Positions 8,778-18,065 of a stretch of 64,000 nt of DNA are shown here, in pieces (position 1 is the stretch's first letter; every line of letters starts with the position of its first letter). The stretch is taken from assembly GCF_040549485.1 (NCBI RefSeq), contig NZ_JBEPTK010000007.1, positions 124,001 to 188,000 of the forward strand, read 5' to 3'. Position numbers and translations under genes: made by a program. The notes beneath the pieces are model-generated. The model had not been told where the DNA came from and made no database searches. It was given only the letters and a program-made list of their open reading frames with translations. The DNA is from Constrictibacter sp. MBR-5 (GTDB lineage Bacteria; Pseudomonadota; Alphaproteobacteria; JAJUGE01).

Positions 8778-9533
8778 ATGAGTCCCCTTCGTTCGCTCCT
8801 CCGCGCGCCCGGTGCGCGGCTCTTCCTGGCGCTCGCGCTGACGCTGACATCGGCGGCCTGCGCGACCTCGACGCAACCCAGCTTCGAGTCCGCCGGGGAG
8901 ATCAGCGACCCGCTGGAGCCGCTGAACCGGCACGTCTTCGCGATGAACCTGACGCTGGACACGTTCATCCTGCGGCCGGCCGCGGTCGGCTATCGGGAGA
9001 TCGTTCCGGACGTCGGCAAGACGGCGGTGCGCAACTTCGTGAACAACCTGAAGAGCCCGATCACGCTCATCCACGACATCGCCCAGGGCGAGTGGGACCG
9101 CGCCCAGATCACGTACGGCCGCTTCCTGATGAACACGACCCTGGGTGTCGGCGGCCTGTTCGACCTCGCGGGCGACCATTACGGCCTGCCGTATCACGAG
9201 GAGGACGCCGGCCAGACGCTGGCGGTATGGGGTCTCGGCGACGGCCCCTATCTGGTGCTGCCGATCTTCGGCCCGTCCAACCTGCGCGACGCCGCGGGCC
9301 GCGGCATCGACTGGTATATCGACCCGGTCGGAATCGCCGCAGAGGAGGCCGACCTCGAAACGGCGAGCTACGTGGCTGCGGGCCTCAACGCCGTCGACTC
9401 GCGCTACCGCAGCCTCGGCCAACTCGACGCCGTGCGACGACGGAGCCTGGACTTTTACGCCGCCGTCCGTTCCGTCTACGGCCAGCGCCGCGCCGCCCAG
9501 ATCGAGAACCGCACGGCCGCCGACGCCGACTGA
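8778..9533 (+). CDS. mlaA: MlaA/VacJ family outer-membrane lipoprotein
   Basis: 251 residues. A hydrophobic leader ends in TSAAC, a lipobox with Cys at about residue 27, so the mature protein is lipid-anchored. The motif DPLEPLNRHVFAMN and the FVNNLKSP segment are diagnostic of MlaA, the outer-membrane part of the Mla system that removes phospholipids from the outer leaflet together with MlaC and MlaFEDB. No other mla genes are in the window. The start at 8778 has AGGAGG upstream at the proper distance; the in-frame ATG at 8745 would precede this ribosome-binding site. Confidence 0.93.
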   Translation: MSPLRSLLRAPGARLFLALALTLTSAACATSTQPSFESAGEISDPLEPLNRHVFAMNLTLDTFILRPAAVGYREIVPDVGKTAVRNFVNNLKSPITLIHDIAQGEWDRAQITYGRFLMNTTLGVGGLFDLAGDHYGLPYHEEDAGQTLAVWGLGDGPYLVLPIFGPSNLRDAAGRGIDWYIDPVGIAAEEADLETASYVAAGLNAVDSRYRSLGQLDAVRRRSLDFYAAVRSVYGQRRAAQIENRTAADAD

Positions 9534-9577
9534 GCCGACGCGGCACCGACAGGGTCGGGGCGGATCGGGAAAGACCG

Positions 9578-10489
9578 ATGGCGCTGCTCTTCGAGGTCGT
9601 CACCGAGGTCACCCTGCCGATCATCCTCCTGATGGTGTTCGGCTGGTTCGGCCAGCGACGCCTCGGCTTCGACGTCACGACGCTGAACCGTGTGGTGATC
9701 TACGGCGCGCTGCCCGCACTCTTCGTCGACAGCCTCTCGAAAGCCGACCTGCCGGTCGGCGAGGTGCAGTTCACGGTTGCCTTCACCGTCGTGCAGTTCT
9801 TCGGCCTGCTGACGCTCGGCTGGCTGGTCGGCCGTGCCATGGGCGCCCCGCCCTTCGCGCGAGGCATCCTGGCGCTGGCCGCCGCCTTCCCCAACTCGGG
9901 CAACTTCGGCATCCCGCTGGCGCAACTCGCCTTCGGCGCCGACATGGTGATGCACCAGGCCGTCATGACCAGCCTGCACGTCATGCTGGTGCTCGCCGTG
10001 GCACCGCCGCTGCTGACCGCCGGTCGCGCGCGCGGCATCGGCCTCGTGCTGAACGCCTTCCGTACGCCGCTCATCCCCGCGGTCGCCCTCGGCCTCGCGC
10101 TGAACGCGCTCGACTGGCGACTGCCGACGGTCATCGGCTATCCGGTCGAACTGATGGGCGCGACCGCCACGCCGCTGTCGCTGACGGCGATCGGCGCGCA
10201 ACTCGCGGCCGGCGCCGCGTTCACCGCCCGCGGTCTGCTGGGTGCCGGAATCGCGTTGCGCCTCCTGGCCGCACCGGTCGCGACGGGAATCGCACTGTTC
10301 TTCCTGGGAACCGGCGGTCCGCTGGCCGACCTCCTGCTGGTCGGATCGTCGATCCCGGCCGCGATTCTCCTGGCCATGCTGTGCCGCGAGTATGACTGCG
10401 ACCCCGATCTCGCCTCGGCGATCGTCGTCGGCAGTACCATTCTCTGCCCGCTGACGGTGACCGCCGCAGTGATCCTGACGCGCGTCTGA
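9578..10489 (+). CDS. AEC family transporter
   Basis: 303 residues with about ten hydrophobic segments, split into two halves by a short loop near residue 155. The pattern matches auxin-efflux-carrier (AEC) permeases: ALPALFVDSLSKADL early, and FPNSGNFGIPLAQ in the middle of the first half, where the Asn-rich helix break is typical. Family members export malonate, malate or other organic acids. GGGAAAG lies upstream of the ATG. It follows mlaA by 44 bases and could be co-transcribed, though the functions are not obviously linked. Confidence 0.87.
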   Translation: MALLFEVVTEVTLPIILLMVFGWFGQRRLGFDVTTLNRVVIYGALPALFVDSLSKADLPVGEVQFTVAFTVVQFFGLLTLGWLVGRAMGAPPFARGILALAAAFPNSGNFGIPLAQLAFGADMVMHQAVMTSLHVMLVLAVAPPLLTAGRARGIGLVLNAFRTPLIPAVALGLALNALDWRLPTVIGYPVELMGATATPLSLTAIGAQLAAGAAFTARGLLGAGIALRLLAAPVATGIALFFLGTGGPLADLLLVGSSIPAAILLAMLCREYDCDPDLASAIVVGSTILCPLTVTAAVILTRV

Positions 10490-10510
10490 TCGGCGGCCCG
10501 AAGCCGGCGG

Positions 10511-11215
10511 TCAGGCGTCAGCCGTCTCTTCCGGCTGGTCGAGGGCATAGCCGGCGGCGCGCACGGTGCGGATGATGTCGGGCTCGCCCGCCTCGTTGAT
10601 AGCCTTGCGCAGGCGGCGGATGTGCACGTCGACCGTGCGCGGCTCGACATAGACGTCGTGCCCCCAGACGGCGTTCAGCAGCTGCTCGCGCGAGAAGACC
10701 CGGCCGGGATGCTCCAGGAAGTAGCGCATCAGGCGGAATTCGGTCGGCCCCAGATGCACCCGGCGCTGGCCGCGCGTGACCCGATGCGCGACCAGGTCCA
10801 TGGCGAGGTCGGCGAACTCCAGCCGCTCCGCGTCGACGCCAGGGCGGGCGCGGCGGATGACCGCGCGCACGCGCGCCACCAGTTCGCTCGGGCTGAACGG
10901 CTTCGTCACATAATCGTCCGCGCCGCTCTCCAGCCCGCGCACCCGGTCGCCCTCTTCGCCCCGCGCCGTGAGCATGATGATCGGCAGGTCGCGGGTGCCC
11001 GGCTGGCGCCGGATGCGCCGGCAGACCTCGATGCCCGAAGTGATCGGAAGCATCCAGTCGAGCAGCACGAGATCCGGCGTACGCTCGGCGAGAACGACCA
11101 TCGCCTCCTCGCCGTCGCGGGCGATGGCGGTGCCGAATCCCGCCTTCTCCAGATTGTACTTGAGGAGTTCGACGAGGCCGGGATCGTCCTCGACGATCAG
11201 GACCAGAGGCTGCAT
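10511..11215 (-). CDS. phoB: Phosphate regulon response regulator PhoB
   Basis: 234 residues. Receiver domain (1-120) with acidic pocket E9-D10-D11, phospho-acceptor D53 in LLDWMLP, and the switch Lys in YVTKPFS. C-terminal OmpR/PhoB winged helix (~135-228) with the recognition helix around EPRTVDVHIRRLRKAI. It is the last gene of the minus-strand phoR-pstSCAB-phoU-phoB operon; only two bases separate it from the phoU stop, so translation is probably coupled. When phosphorylated by PhoR it should activate Pho-box promoters, including the one before pstS in this window. Confidence 0.97.
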   Translation of the reverse strand: MQPLVLIVEDDPGLVELLKYNLEKAGFGTAIARDGEEAMVVLAERTPDLVLLDWMLPITSGIEVCRRIRRQPGTRDLPIIMLTARGEEGDRVRGLESGADDYVTKPFSPSELVARVRAVIRRARPGVDAERLEFADLAMDLVAHRVTRGQRRVHLGPTEFRLMRYFLEHPGRVFSREQLLNAVWGHDVYVEPRTVDVHIRRLRKAINEAGEPDIIRTVRAAGYALDQPEETADA

Positions 11216-11217
11216 CG

Positions 11218-11961
11218 TCAGTCGTCCTTCGACTCGGCCGCGCCGGCGGGGGCGTCGCCAGGATGCGCCGCGAACGGCGTCTCGTCCGTCTTCGGCCGCG
11301 CCTGCACGAGGCGCTGTCCGGAGACGGCGAAATGGATCGTCTCGGCGATGTTGGTGATGTGGTCGCCGATGCGTTCGATGTTCTTCGCGATGAACAGCAG
11401 GTGCGTGCACACCGTGATGTTCCGCGGATCTTCCATCATGTAGGTGAGGAGTTCGCGGAAGAGGCTGGAATAGGCGTCGTCGACCTCGATGTCGCGGCCC
11501 CAGACGTCGATCGCCTTGGCGACGTCGCGGTCGACATAGGCGTCGAGCACATCCTTGATCATCGCCGCGACCAGGCGGCTCATGCGCGGGATGGCACGCG
11601 CCGGCTCGACGGGGGCGTTCTGGTTGAGCGCGATGGTCCGCTTCGCGACGTTCGCCGCATAGTCGGCGATGCGCTCAAGGTCGGCGGCGATCCGGATGGA
11701 GCCGACGATGTTGCGCAGGTCGCTCGCCATCGGCTGGCGCAGGGCCAGAAGGCGGACGGCGAAATTGTCGACCTCGTTCTCCAGCGCGTCGACCCGCGAA
11801 TCCTGGGCGACCACGTTGGCGGCGAGCTTGCTGTCCCGCCGCGACAGCGCGTCGACGGCGGTCGCCAACTGCGATTCCGCGAGGCCGCCCATCTCCGCGA
11901 TGAGCTGGTTCAGGCGGCTGAGTTCCGCGTCGTAGGACGCGACGATGTGCTGTTGCGACAT
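11218..11961 (-). CDS. phoU: Phosphate-specific transport regulator PhoU
   Basis: 247 residues, all-helical, made of two PhoU repeats. The family metal-binding E(D)xxxD signatures are visible as DALENEVDNFAVRLLALRQP and LERIADYAANVAKR in the first repeat and IERIGDHITNIAETIHF in the second. PhoU links the PstSCAB transporter to PhoR and keeps the Pho regulon off when phosphate is plentiful. The C-terminus carries an extra ~25 Pro/Ala/Asp-rich residues. It lies 35 bases after pstB and two bases before phoB. Confidence 0.96.
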   Translation of the reverse strand: MSQQHIVASYDAELSRLNQLIAEMGGLAESQLATAVDALSRRDSKLAANVVAQDSRVDALENEVDNFAVRLLALRQPMASDLRNIVGSIRIAADLERIADYAANVAKRTIALNQNAPVEPARAIPRMSRLVAAMIKDVLDAYVDRDVAKAIDVWGRDIEVDDAYSSLFRELLTYMMEDPRNITVCTHLLFIAKNIERIGDHITNIAETIHFAVSGQRLVQARPKTDETPFAAHPGDAPAGAAESKDD

Positions 11962-11996
11962 GCACCCTTCTCCTGTCTTCGGCCGAGGCGGCGCGG

Positions 11997-12794
11997 TCAG
12001 CCGAAGCGCCCGGTGATGTATCCCTGGGTCCGCTCGTCCTGCGGATTGGTGAACATTTGCTCGGTCTCACCGACCTCGACCAGATGGCCGAGGTGGAAGA
12101 AGGCGGTGCGCTGGGACACGCGCGCGGCCTGCTGCATCGAATGCGTCACGATGACGATCGTGTAGTTCGCGCGCAGTTCGTCCATCAGTTCCTCGACCTT
12201 CGCCGTGGCGATGGGATCGAGCGCGGAGCACGGCTCGTCCATCAGGATCAGTTCCGGACTGACAGCGATGGCGCGGGCGATGCAGAGCCGCTGCTGCTGG
12301 CCCCCGGAGAGGCCGGTTCCCGGCTGCTGCAGGCGGTCCTTCACCTCGTTCCAGAGGCCCGCCTTGGTCAGGCTGCGCTCGACCACCTCGTCCAGCTCGT
12401 TCCGGTCGGACACAAGTCCGTGGATGCGCGGCCCGTAGGCGATGTTGTCGTAGATCGACTTCGGAAACGGGTTCGGCTTCTGGAAGACCATGCCGACGCG
12501 CTGGCGCAGCAGAACCGGGTCGACCGCCGACGAGTAGATGTCGTCGCCGTCGAGCAGGATACTGCCCTCCACCCGGCAGCCGTCGATGACGTCGTTCATC
12601 CGATTGAGGCAACGCAGGAACGTCGACTTGCCGCAGCCGGAGGGGCCGATCAGCGAGGTCACCTCGTTCGCCTTCACGTCGAGGTCGACGCCGTGCAGGG
12701 CCTCGGCCGCGCCGTAGAAGACCTTCACGCCGCGTGCGACGACCTTGGTCGGGTGGGCGGTGGACACCGTACTGTCCTTCGGATTCATCAGCAT
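11997..12794 (-). CDS. pstB: Phosphate ABC transporter ATP-binding protein PstB
   Basis: 265 residues from the ATG at 12794 (a second ATG six bases later, 12788, is equally possible). Walker [11 protein letters not shown]-loop [11 protein letters not shown] signature LSGGQQQR, Walker [14 protein letters not shown] and the switch His in VTHSMQQ are all present; FQKPNPFP and the SALDPIAT form are typical of PstB. It powers phosphate import through PstA and PstC. It starts five bases after the pstA stop. Confidence 0.97.
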   Translation of the reverse strand: MLMNPKDSTVSTAHPTKVVARGVKVFYGAAEALHGVDLDVKANEVTSLIGPSGCGKSTFLRCLNRMNDVIDGCRVEGSILLDGDDIYSSAVDPVLLRQRVGMVFQKPNPFPKSIYDNIAYGPRIHGLVSDRNELDEVVERSLTKAGLWNEVKDRLQQPGTGLSGGQQQRLCIARAIAVSPELILMDEPCSALDPIATAKVEELMDELRANYTIVIVTHSMQQAARVSQRTAFFHLGHLVEVGETEQMFTNPQDERTQGYITGRFG

Positions 12795-12798
12795 CTTT

Positions 12799-14106
12799 CT
12801 ACCACCGGCGCTCGAACCGCCTGCGCAGAACCACCGCAAGCGCGTTCATCAGGACGAGGAAGGCGAGGAGCACCATGATTGCGGCGCTGGTGCGCGCAAC
12901 GAAGGCACGTTCGGGACTGTCGGCCCAGAGGAAGATCTGGACGGGCAAGGCGGTCGCCGGATCGAACGGACCGCCCGGCACGTCGATGATGAAGGCCACC
13001 ATGCCGATCATCAGCAACGGCGCGGTTTCGCCCAGAGCCTGCGCCATCCCGATGATCGTTCCGGTCAGAATGCCCGGCATCGCAAGCGGAACCACGTGAT
13101 GCGTCACCACCTGAAGGCGCGACGCGCCGACACCCAGTGCCGCCTCGCGGATGGAGGGCGGCACCGATTTCAGGGCCGCGCGCGTCGTGATGATGATCGT
13201 CGGCAGCGTCATCAGCGTCAGCACCAGTCCGCCGACGAACGGTGCCGAGCGCGACATGCCGAAGAAGCCGAGGAAGACTGCCAAGCCGAGCAGGCCGAAC
13301 ACGATCGACGGGACGGCCGCCAGATTGTTGATGTTCACCTCGATGAGGTCGGTCCAGCGGTTCTTGGGCGCGAACTCCTCGAGGTAGGTGGCCGTCATGA
13401 CCCCGAGCGGGAAGCTGAGCACCAGGGTCGTCAGCAGCAGCCAGAAGGATCCGACCGCAGCGCCCCAGATGCCCGCCAGTTCCGGCTCGCGGCTGTCGGC
13501 CGCGGTGAACAGCGTCGTGTTGAACGAGGAGCGAACAGCCCCCTGCTCACCCAGAGCGTCGGCCCAGGCGATCTCCTGGTCGCTGACGCGCCGGCTGCCT
13601 TCGGGCAGTTCGCGGTCGATCTGGCCCTTCAGCAGGGTGTCTATGTCGTCGGACGCGAGCACCCAGACCCTTTCGGTTCGCCCGATCAGCGAGGGGTCGT
13701 CCATGACCATGCGCCGGAGCTTCCCGTCGGCACCGCTGCTGACGATGCCGCTCAACCGCCGCACGTCGCTGCGACCAGTGACCTGCGGAAACTGCCGCTG
13801 GAGCGCATCACGGACGAGCAGGCCGTAGTTCGCACGCGACAGCGTCGCGGGATCGCGCGTTCCCTGCGGATCGATCACCTGCGGATCGAACGTGACGTTG
13901 AGGGCGATCTCGTGGTTCCAGAAGGCAGTATAGCCCTGGCTGATGATCGAACCGAGCAGCGTCACCAGCACCAGCACAGCTGCGATGATCGCGCCGGCAC
14001 CATACATGCGGAAGCGGCGCTCCGCGGCGTAACGGCGGCGCAGGCGCCGCTCCGTGTCGGCCTTGCCCGCCACGGGGCCCGCCGACGAGACGATCGCGTC
14101 AGTCAT
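12799..14106 (-). CDS. pstA: Phosphate ABC transporter permease PstA
   Basis: 435 residues, much longer than the ~300 of E. coli PstA. After a membrane segment at ~35-55 there is a ~150-residue polar insertion, predicted periplasmic, before the permease core (from ~residue 215). The core has the EAA-type loop [23 protein letters not shown] that docks onto PstB, and [11 protein letters not shown], a PstA signature. The long form is known from alphaproteobacteria. Its ATG overlaps the end of pstC by eight bases. Confidence 0.95.
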   Translation of the reverse strand: MTDAIVSSAGPVAGKADTERRLRRRYAAERRFRMYGAGAIIAAVLVLVTLLGSIISQGYTAFWNHEIALNVTFDPQVIDPQGTRDPATLSRANYGLLVRDALQRQFPQVTGRSDVRRLSGIVSSGADGKLRRMVMDDPSLIGRTERVWVLASDDIDTLLKGQIDRELPEGSRRVSDQEIAWADALGEQGAVRSSFNTTLFTAADSREPELAGIWGAAVGSFWLLLTTLVLSFPLGVMTATYLEEFAPKNRWTDLIEVNINNLAAVPSIVFGLLGLAVFLGFFGMSRSAPFVGGLVLTLMTLPTIIITTRAALKSVPPSIREAALGVGASRLQVVTHHVVPLAMPGILTGTIIGMAQALGETAPLLMIGMVAFIIDVPGGPFDPATALPVQIFLWADSPERAFVARTSAAIMVLLAFLVLMNALAVVLRRRFERRW

Positions 14107-15484
14107 ACTTTTCTCGATATGCCCGCACCACCCGCAGGGCGATGACGTTGAGTGTCAGGGTGACGAGGAAGAGAACCAGACCGAGGGCGAAGGCCGCCAG
14201 GGTTTTGGCACTGTCGAATTCCTGGTCACCCACCAGCAGCGTGACGATCTGCACGGTAACCGTGGTCACCGCTTCGAACGGGTTGGCCGTGAGATTGGCG
14301 GCGAGGCCAGCAGCCATGACGACGATCATCGTCTCGCCGATCGCGCGGCTGATCGCCAGCAGGATCGCACCCACGATGCCGGGCAGCGCCGCGGGGAAGA
14401 TGACCTGCTTGATCGTTTCCGACTTGGTCGCGCCGAGGGCATAGGAGCCGTCGCGCAGCGATTGCGGCACGGCGTTCATCACGTCGTCGGACAGTGACGA
14501 GACGAAGGGAATGATCATGATGCCCATGACCACCCCGGCCGCGAGCGCGGACTCTGAGCTGACGCTGAGCCCGATCCCTTCGCCGGCATTGCGGAAGAAG
14601 GGTGCCACCGTCAGGGCGGCGAAGAAGCCGTAGACCACGGTCGGGATGCCGGCGAGGATCTCGAGAACCGGCTTGGCCACCGACCGGATGCGCGGGGTGG
14701 CGTATTCCGACATGTACACCGCCGCCAGCAGGCCGATCGGCACCGCGACGAGCATGGCGATGAAGGTGATCAGCAGGGTGCCCACGAAGATCGGCACGGC
14801 GCCGAAGGAGCCGGACGACCCGGCCTGGTCGGCACGGAGGGCGGTCTGCGGGCTCCAGTGCAAGCCGAAGAGAAACTCAGTGACCGGCACCTGCGCGAAG
14901 AAGCGCATGCTCTCGAAGAGCAGCGACAGAACGATGCCGACGGTCGTCAGGATGGCGATGCCGGACGAGACCATCATGGCGATCATGACAGCTCGTTCGA
15001 CGGCATTGCGCGCCCGGAGGCCAGGCCGGATGCGCCGCTGCGCCAGCGCGGCGCAGGCTGCGCCGATCACGAGGGCGCCGGCCACCACGATCCAGCCGCC
15101 GAACCCTTTCACCGTCGCATAGGTTTCGGCGGCGGTACGGACCTCTGGGCTGGGCTCGCCGAACAGCGAGCCTGCCGCGATGTTGCGAATTTCGTTCAGT
15201 GTGAGTTGCAGGCGCCCCGGATCGACGTCGGTCAGGCTTCCGGGGAGGCTCGCCATGGCGGCCTGTTCGGCGATCCACCCGCCGGCGACCAGCCAGACGA
15301 AGCCGATGATCAAGATCGGCAGCCCGCACCACAAAACGACATAGGCGCCGTAGTATGACGGCAGGGAGTGGAGAGAAGTGCTGCTCCGGCGCGGGCCGGC
15401 GACCGACATCGCCCTGCCCCGCCCGGCATAGTAGCCGTAGGCGGCGAGGGCGAGCAGTCCGGCGAGAAAGACAATGGCTTGCAT
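14099..15484 (-). CDS. pstC: Phosphate ABC transporter permease PstC
   Basis: 461 residues, again an extended alphaproteobacterial form. Membrane segments at ~1-20, 45-70 and 125-150 precede the core. The core carries EILAGIPTVVYGFFA, the cytoplasmic loop RDGSYALGATKSETIKQVIFPAALPGI (EAA-like) and AIGETMIVVMAAG, which identify PstC. It forms the membrane channel with PstA. It is separated from pstS by ~75 bases. Confidence 0.96.
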   Translation of the reverse strand: MQAIVFLAGLLALAAYGYYAGRGRAMSVAGPRRSSTSLHSLPSYYGAYVVLWCGLPILIIGFVWLVAGGWIAEQAAMASLPGSLTDVDPGRLQLTLNEIRNIAAGSLFGEPSPEVRTAAETYATVKGFGGWIVVAGALVIGAACAALAQRRIRPGLRARNAVERAVMIAMMVSSGIAILTTVGIVLSLLFESMRFFAQVPVTEFLFGLHWSPQTALRADQAGSSGSFGAVPIFVGTLLITFIAMLVAVPIGLLAAVYMSEYATPRIRSVAKPVLEILAGIPTVVYGFFAALTVAPFFRNAGEGIGLSVSSESALAAGVVMGIMIIPFVSSLSDDVMNAVPQSLRDGSYALGATKSETIKQVIFPAALPGIVGAILLAISRAIGETMIVVMAAGLAANLTANPFEAVTTVTVQIVTLLVGDQEFDSAKTLAAFALGLVLFLVTLTLNVIALRVVRAYREKYD

Positions 15485-15559
15485 GAAGCGCCCGCAGGTT
15501 TGCGGTGACGGCGACGTCCGGCGGCGGAATTTCGCCGCCGGACGCGCACCGTCAGCAGG

Positions 15560-16582
15560 TTACATGGTCAGCGGCGTCATCGAATTGGCTGCGTCGCCGA
15601 CCTTCTTCCGCTCCGCGTCCGGCAGCGGGATCAGACCCTTGTCCGACAGGTAGCCGTTCGGACCCCATGCGGCCGGGCTGGTGAATTCCGCCACGAACTC
15701 CTTCATGCCCGGGATGACGCCGGTGTGGGCGTTCTTGACATAGAAGAAGAGCGAACGGGACACGCCGTACTTGCCGTCGGCGATGTTCTCGAAGGTCGGT
15801 TCGACGCCGCCGATCGTGGCGCCCTTGACCTTGTCGGCGTTCTGGTCGAGGAAGCTGAAGCCGAAGATGCCGAACGCGTTCGGGTTCGCGGCCAGCTTCT
15901 GGACGATCAGGTTGTCGTTCTCACCGGCTTCGACGAAGACGCCATCCTCGCGGATGATGTGGCACTTCTTGCCCTTGAGGCCGAGTTCCTTGGTGCCCGC
16001 GACCTCCTCACAGCCTTCTTCCATGACGATTTCGACGAAGGCGTCGCGCGTGCCGGAGGTCGGCGGCGGGCCGAGCACCTCGATCTTGTTGGCGGGCAGA
16101 TCCGAGCGAATCTGGTTCCACATGGTGTAGGGGTTCGCCTGGAGCTTGCCGTCGATCGGGATCTCCTTGGCCAGTGCGAGCCAGATGTCGCGCTTCGTCA
16201 GGTCGACCTTGGGGCCGCTCTTGTCGTTCGCGAAGACGATGCCGTCGAAGCCGATCTTCACCTCGGTGATCTTTTCGACGCCGTTCTTCTGGCACTGCTC
16301 GAACTCGGACGACTTCATCCGGCGCGACGCGTTCGTCATGTCCGGATGGCCGGTGCCGACACCCGCGCAGAACAGCTTCATGCCGCCGCCGGTGCCGGTG
16401 CTCTCGACCACGGGGGCCTTGAAGTTGGTGGTCTTGGCGAACTGCTCGGCGACCGCCGTCGAGAAGGGGAACACGGTCGAGGAACCGACGATGCGGATCT
16501 GGTCGCGAGCGGATGCCTGGCCGGCGAGAGCGGTGCAGGCGAGGAGCGCGAATGCGCCGGTGGCGAGCGTTTTCTTGAACAC
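15560..16582 (-). CDS. pstS: Phosphate-binding periplasmic protein PstS
   Basis: 340 residues from a GTG at 16582, chosen because GGAGG lies nine bases upstream and a signal peptide follows at once (FKKTLATGAFALLACTALAGQASA, cleavage near residue 25). The mature protein opens with IRIVGSSTVFPF, the phosphate-binding loop of PstS, and contains the GTGGGMKLFCAGVG and SGTRDAFVE segments that also contact phosphate. It captures phosphate in the periplasm for PstCAB. A candidate Pho box lies about 53 bases upstream. Confidence 0.95.
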   Translation of the reverse strand: MFKKTLATGAFALLACTALAGQASARDQIRIVGSSTVFPFSTAVAEQFAKTTNFKAPVVESTGTGGGMKLFCAGVGTGHPDMTNASRRMKSSEFEQCQKNGVEKITEVKIGFDGIVFANDKSGPKVDLTKRDIWLALAKEIPIDGKLQANPYTMWNQIRSDLPANKIEVLGPPPTSGTRDAFVEIVMEEGCEEVAGTKELGLKGKKCHIIREDGVFVEAGENDNLIVQKLAANPNAFGIFGFSFLDQNADKVKGATIGGVEPTFENIADGKYGVSRSLFFYVKNAHTGVIPGMKEFVAEFTSPAAWGPNGYLSDKGLIPLPDAERKKVGDAANSMTPLTM

Positions 16583-16635
16583 GGAAGTACCTCCGTTCAG
16601 CGGGTGTGACCGAGGCGCTTGGTAGGCCGCGTCTC

Positions 16636-16653
16636 CCGACAGAAGCATGACCG
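16636..16653 (-). promoter_or_regulatory. Candidate Pho box upstream of pstS
   Basis: Read on the minus strand the sequence is CGGTCATGCTTCTGTCGG: two seven-base half-sites spaced by four bases, compared with the consensus CTGTCAT-N4-CTGTCAT. Eleven of fourteen half-site bases match. It lies just after the phoR stop and ~53 bases before the pstS start, the expected position for PhoB activation of pstSCAB-phoU-phoB. Confidence 0.6.
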
Positions 16654-16658
16654 TTTGG

Positions 16659-18041
16659 TTACGGTTTGATGACGGCGCCATTCCCGGCGACCGGAAGATG
16701 CACCGTGAAGACGCTTCCCTTTCCGGGATCGCTCTCGATGGTCAGCCGCCCGCGGTGCCGGTTGACGATGTGCTTCACGATCGCCAGGCCGAGCCCGGTT
16801 CCGCCGATCTCACGCGAGCGCGCCGCGTCGACGCGGTAGAACCGTTCCGTCAGTCGCTGCAGGTGGTTGCGCGGAATGCCTTCGCCATGGTCGCGCACGC
16901 CGACCGCAACCTGCTTCTGCCCGCCGACGACGTCCACCCGAACGTCGACCTCGACCGCCGTGCCGGCGCGGCCGTACTTCACGGCGTTCTCGATGAGGTT
17001 GCGGAACACCTGCGCGAGCTGATCCTCGTCGCCGACGACGGATGGAAGATCGCGCGGGAGCCGCAGGTCGATGGTCGAACCGCGCTCGGCTGCGACGAAA
17101 TGGAGCACGTCACAGGTCATCTCCAGCACGTCCCGAAGATCGACGGCTTCCGTCGGCGCATTGTGCTCCTCGGCCTCGATGCGCGAGAGCGAGAGCAGGT
17201 CGTCGACGATCCGCCGCATCCGCGCCGACTCGGTCTGCATGATCGAGAGGAAGCGGTCCCGCGCCTCGGCGTCGTCCCGTGCCGGCCCCTGCAGGGTCTC
17301 GATGAAGCCGAGCAGCGTGGCGAGCGGCGTCTTCAGTTCGTGGCTGACGTTGGCGACGAAATCGACGCGCATCTGCTGCGCCCGGCGCATCGCCGTCTCG
17401 TCCTCCAGCGTGAGGACCAGCGCCTCTCCCGTCGCCAGCGTCGACGCCAGATTGGCGACTCGCGCCCGCATGTAGCGGCGGACCGGGGCCGTGAGTTCGA
17501 ACTCGACCGAGCGGTTGTTCCCGTCGCGGAACGTCTCGGCGACGCTGTCGAGGACGGCAGGGTGGCGGATCACCTCCGCCAGCGGGCGCCCCGCCAGACG
17601 CCCGCCCAGCAGCGTCTCCGCCGCATTGTTGGCGTGCGTGATCACCCTAGACGGATCGAGCACCATCAGCGGCTCGGGAACGCTGTCGATCACCGCTTCG
17701 GACGCGGCGGCACGAGCCTCCTGGGCGCGCTGGATCGAGGAGGTGCGCCGGCGCGCCCTGGCGATGCCGAGCGCCAAGTCCGAGGCCAGCGGCGTGAGCA
17801 GGCTCTGCGCCGGCGCCACGCCATCCTCGGCGCCGATCAGTTCGACACGGTCGGCGAGGGCAGCCATGTCGCGCACCGCCGCCCAGGCGATGACGCAAGC
17901 TGCGACCGCGACGAGAACGGCACCCACGGCGGCCGCGACGATCGGCGCCCAGCCGGCCGCTGCGCCGATCGTCAGAACCGCCAGGCCGGGCGCGGCGACG
18001 GCCGCCGCGACCAGCCAGAACCGGCCGGGCAAGGGCTGCAT
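16659..18041 (-). CDS. phoR: Phosphate regulon sensor histidine kinase PhoR
   Basis: 460 residues. Two hydrophobic segments at ~8-30 and ~35-55 form a membrane hairpin with almost no periplasmic domain. A PAS domain follows (~112-215), then the HisKA domain with H234 in VSHELKTPL, and the HATPase domain with N-box NLIENAVKYG, G1 DHGEGI and G2 GGTGLGLAIV. This is the PhoR architecture, which senses phosphate through PhoU and the Pst transporter rather than directly. It heads the pho operon and lies 24 bases after the malic-enzyme gene, so some read-through is possible. Confidence 0.94.
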   Translation of the reverse strand: MQPLPGRFWLVAAAVAAPGLAVLTIGAAAGWAPIVAAAVGAVLVAVAACVIAWAAVRDMAALADRVELIGAEDGVAPAQSLLTPLASDLALGIARARRRTSSIQRAQEARAAASEAVIDSVPEPLMVLDPSRVITHANNAAETLLGGRLAGRPLAEVIRHPAVLDSVAETFRDGNNRSVEFELTAPVRRYMRARVANLASTLATGEALVLTLEDETAMRRAQQMRVDFVANVSHELKTPLATLLGFIETLQGPARDDAEARDRFLSIMQTESARMRRIVDDLLSLSRIEAEEHNAPTEAVDLRDVLEMTCDVLHFVAAERGSTIDLRLPRDLPSVVGDEDQLAQVFRNLIENAVKYGRAGTAVEVDVRVDVVGGQKQVAVGVRDHGEGIPRNHLQRLTERFYRVDAARSREIGGTGLGLAIVKHIVNRHRGRLTIESDPGKGSVFTVHLPVAGNGAVIKP

Positions 18042-18065
18042 CGGTGCAGTCCCGCCGGCCGCCGG

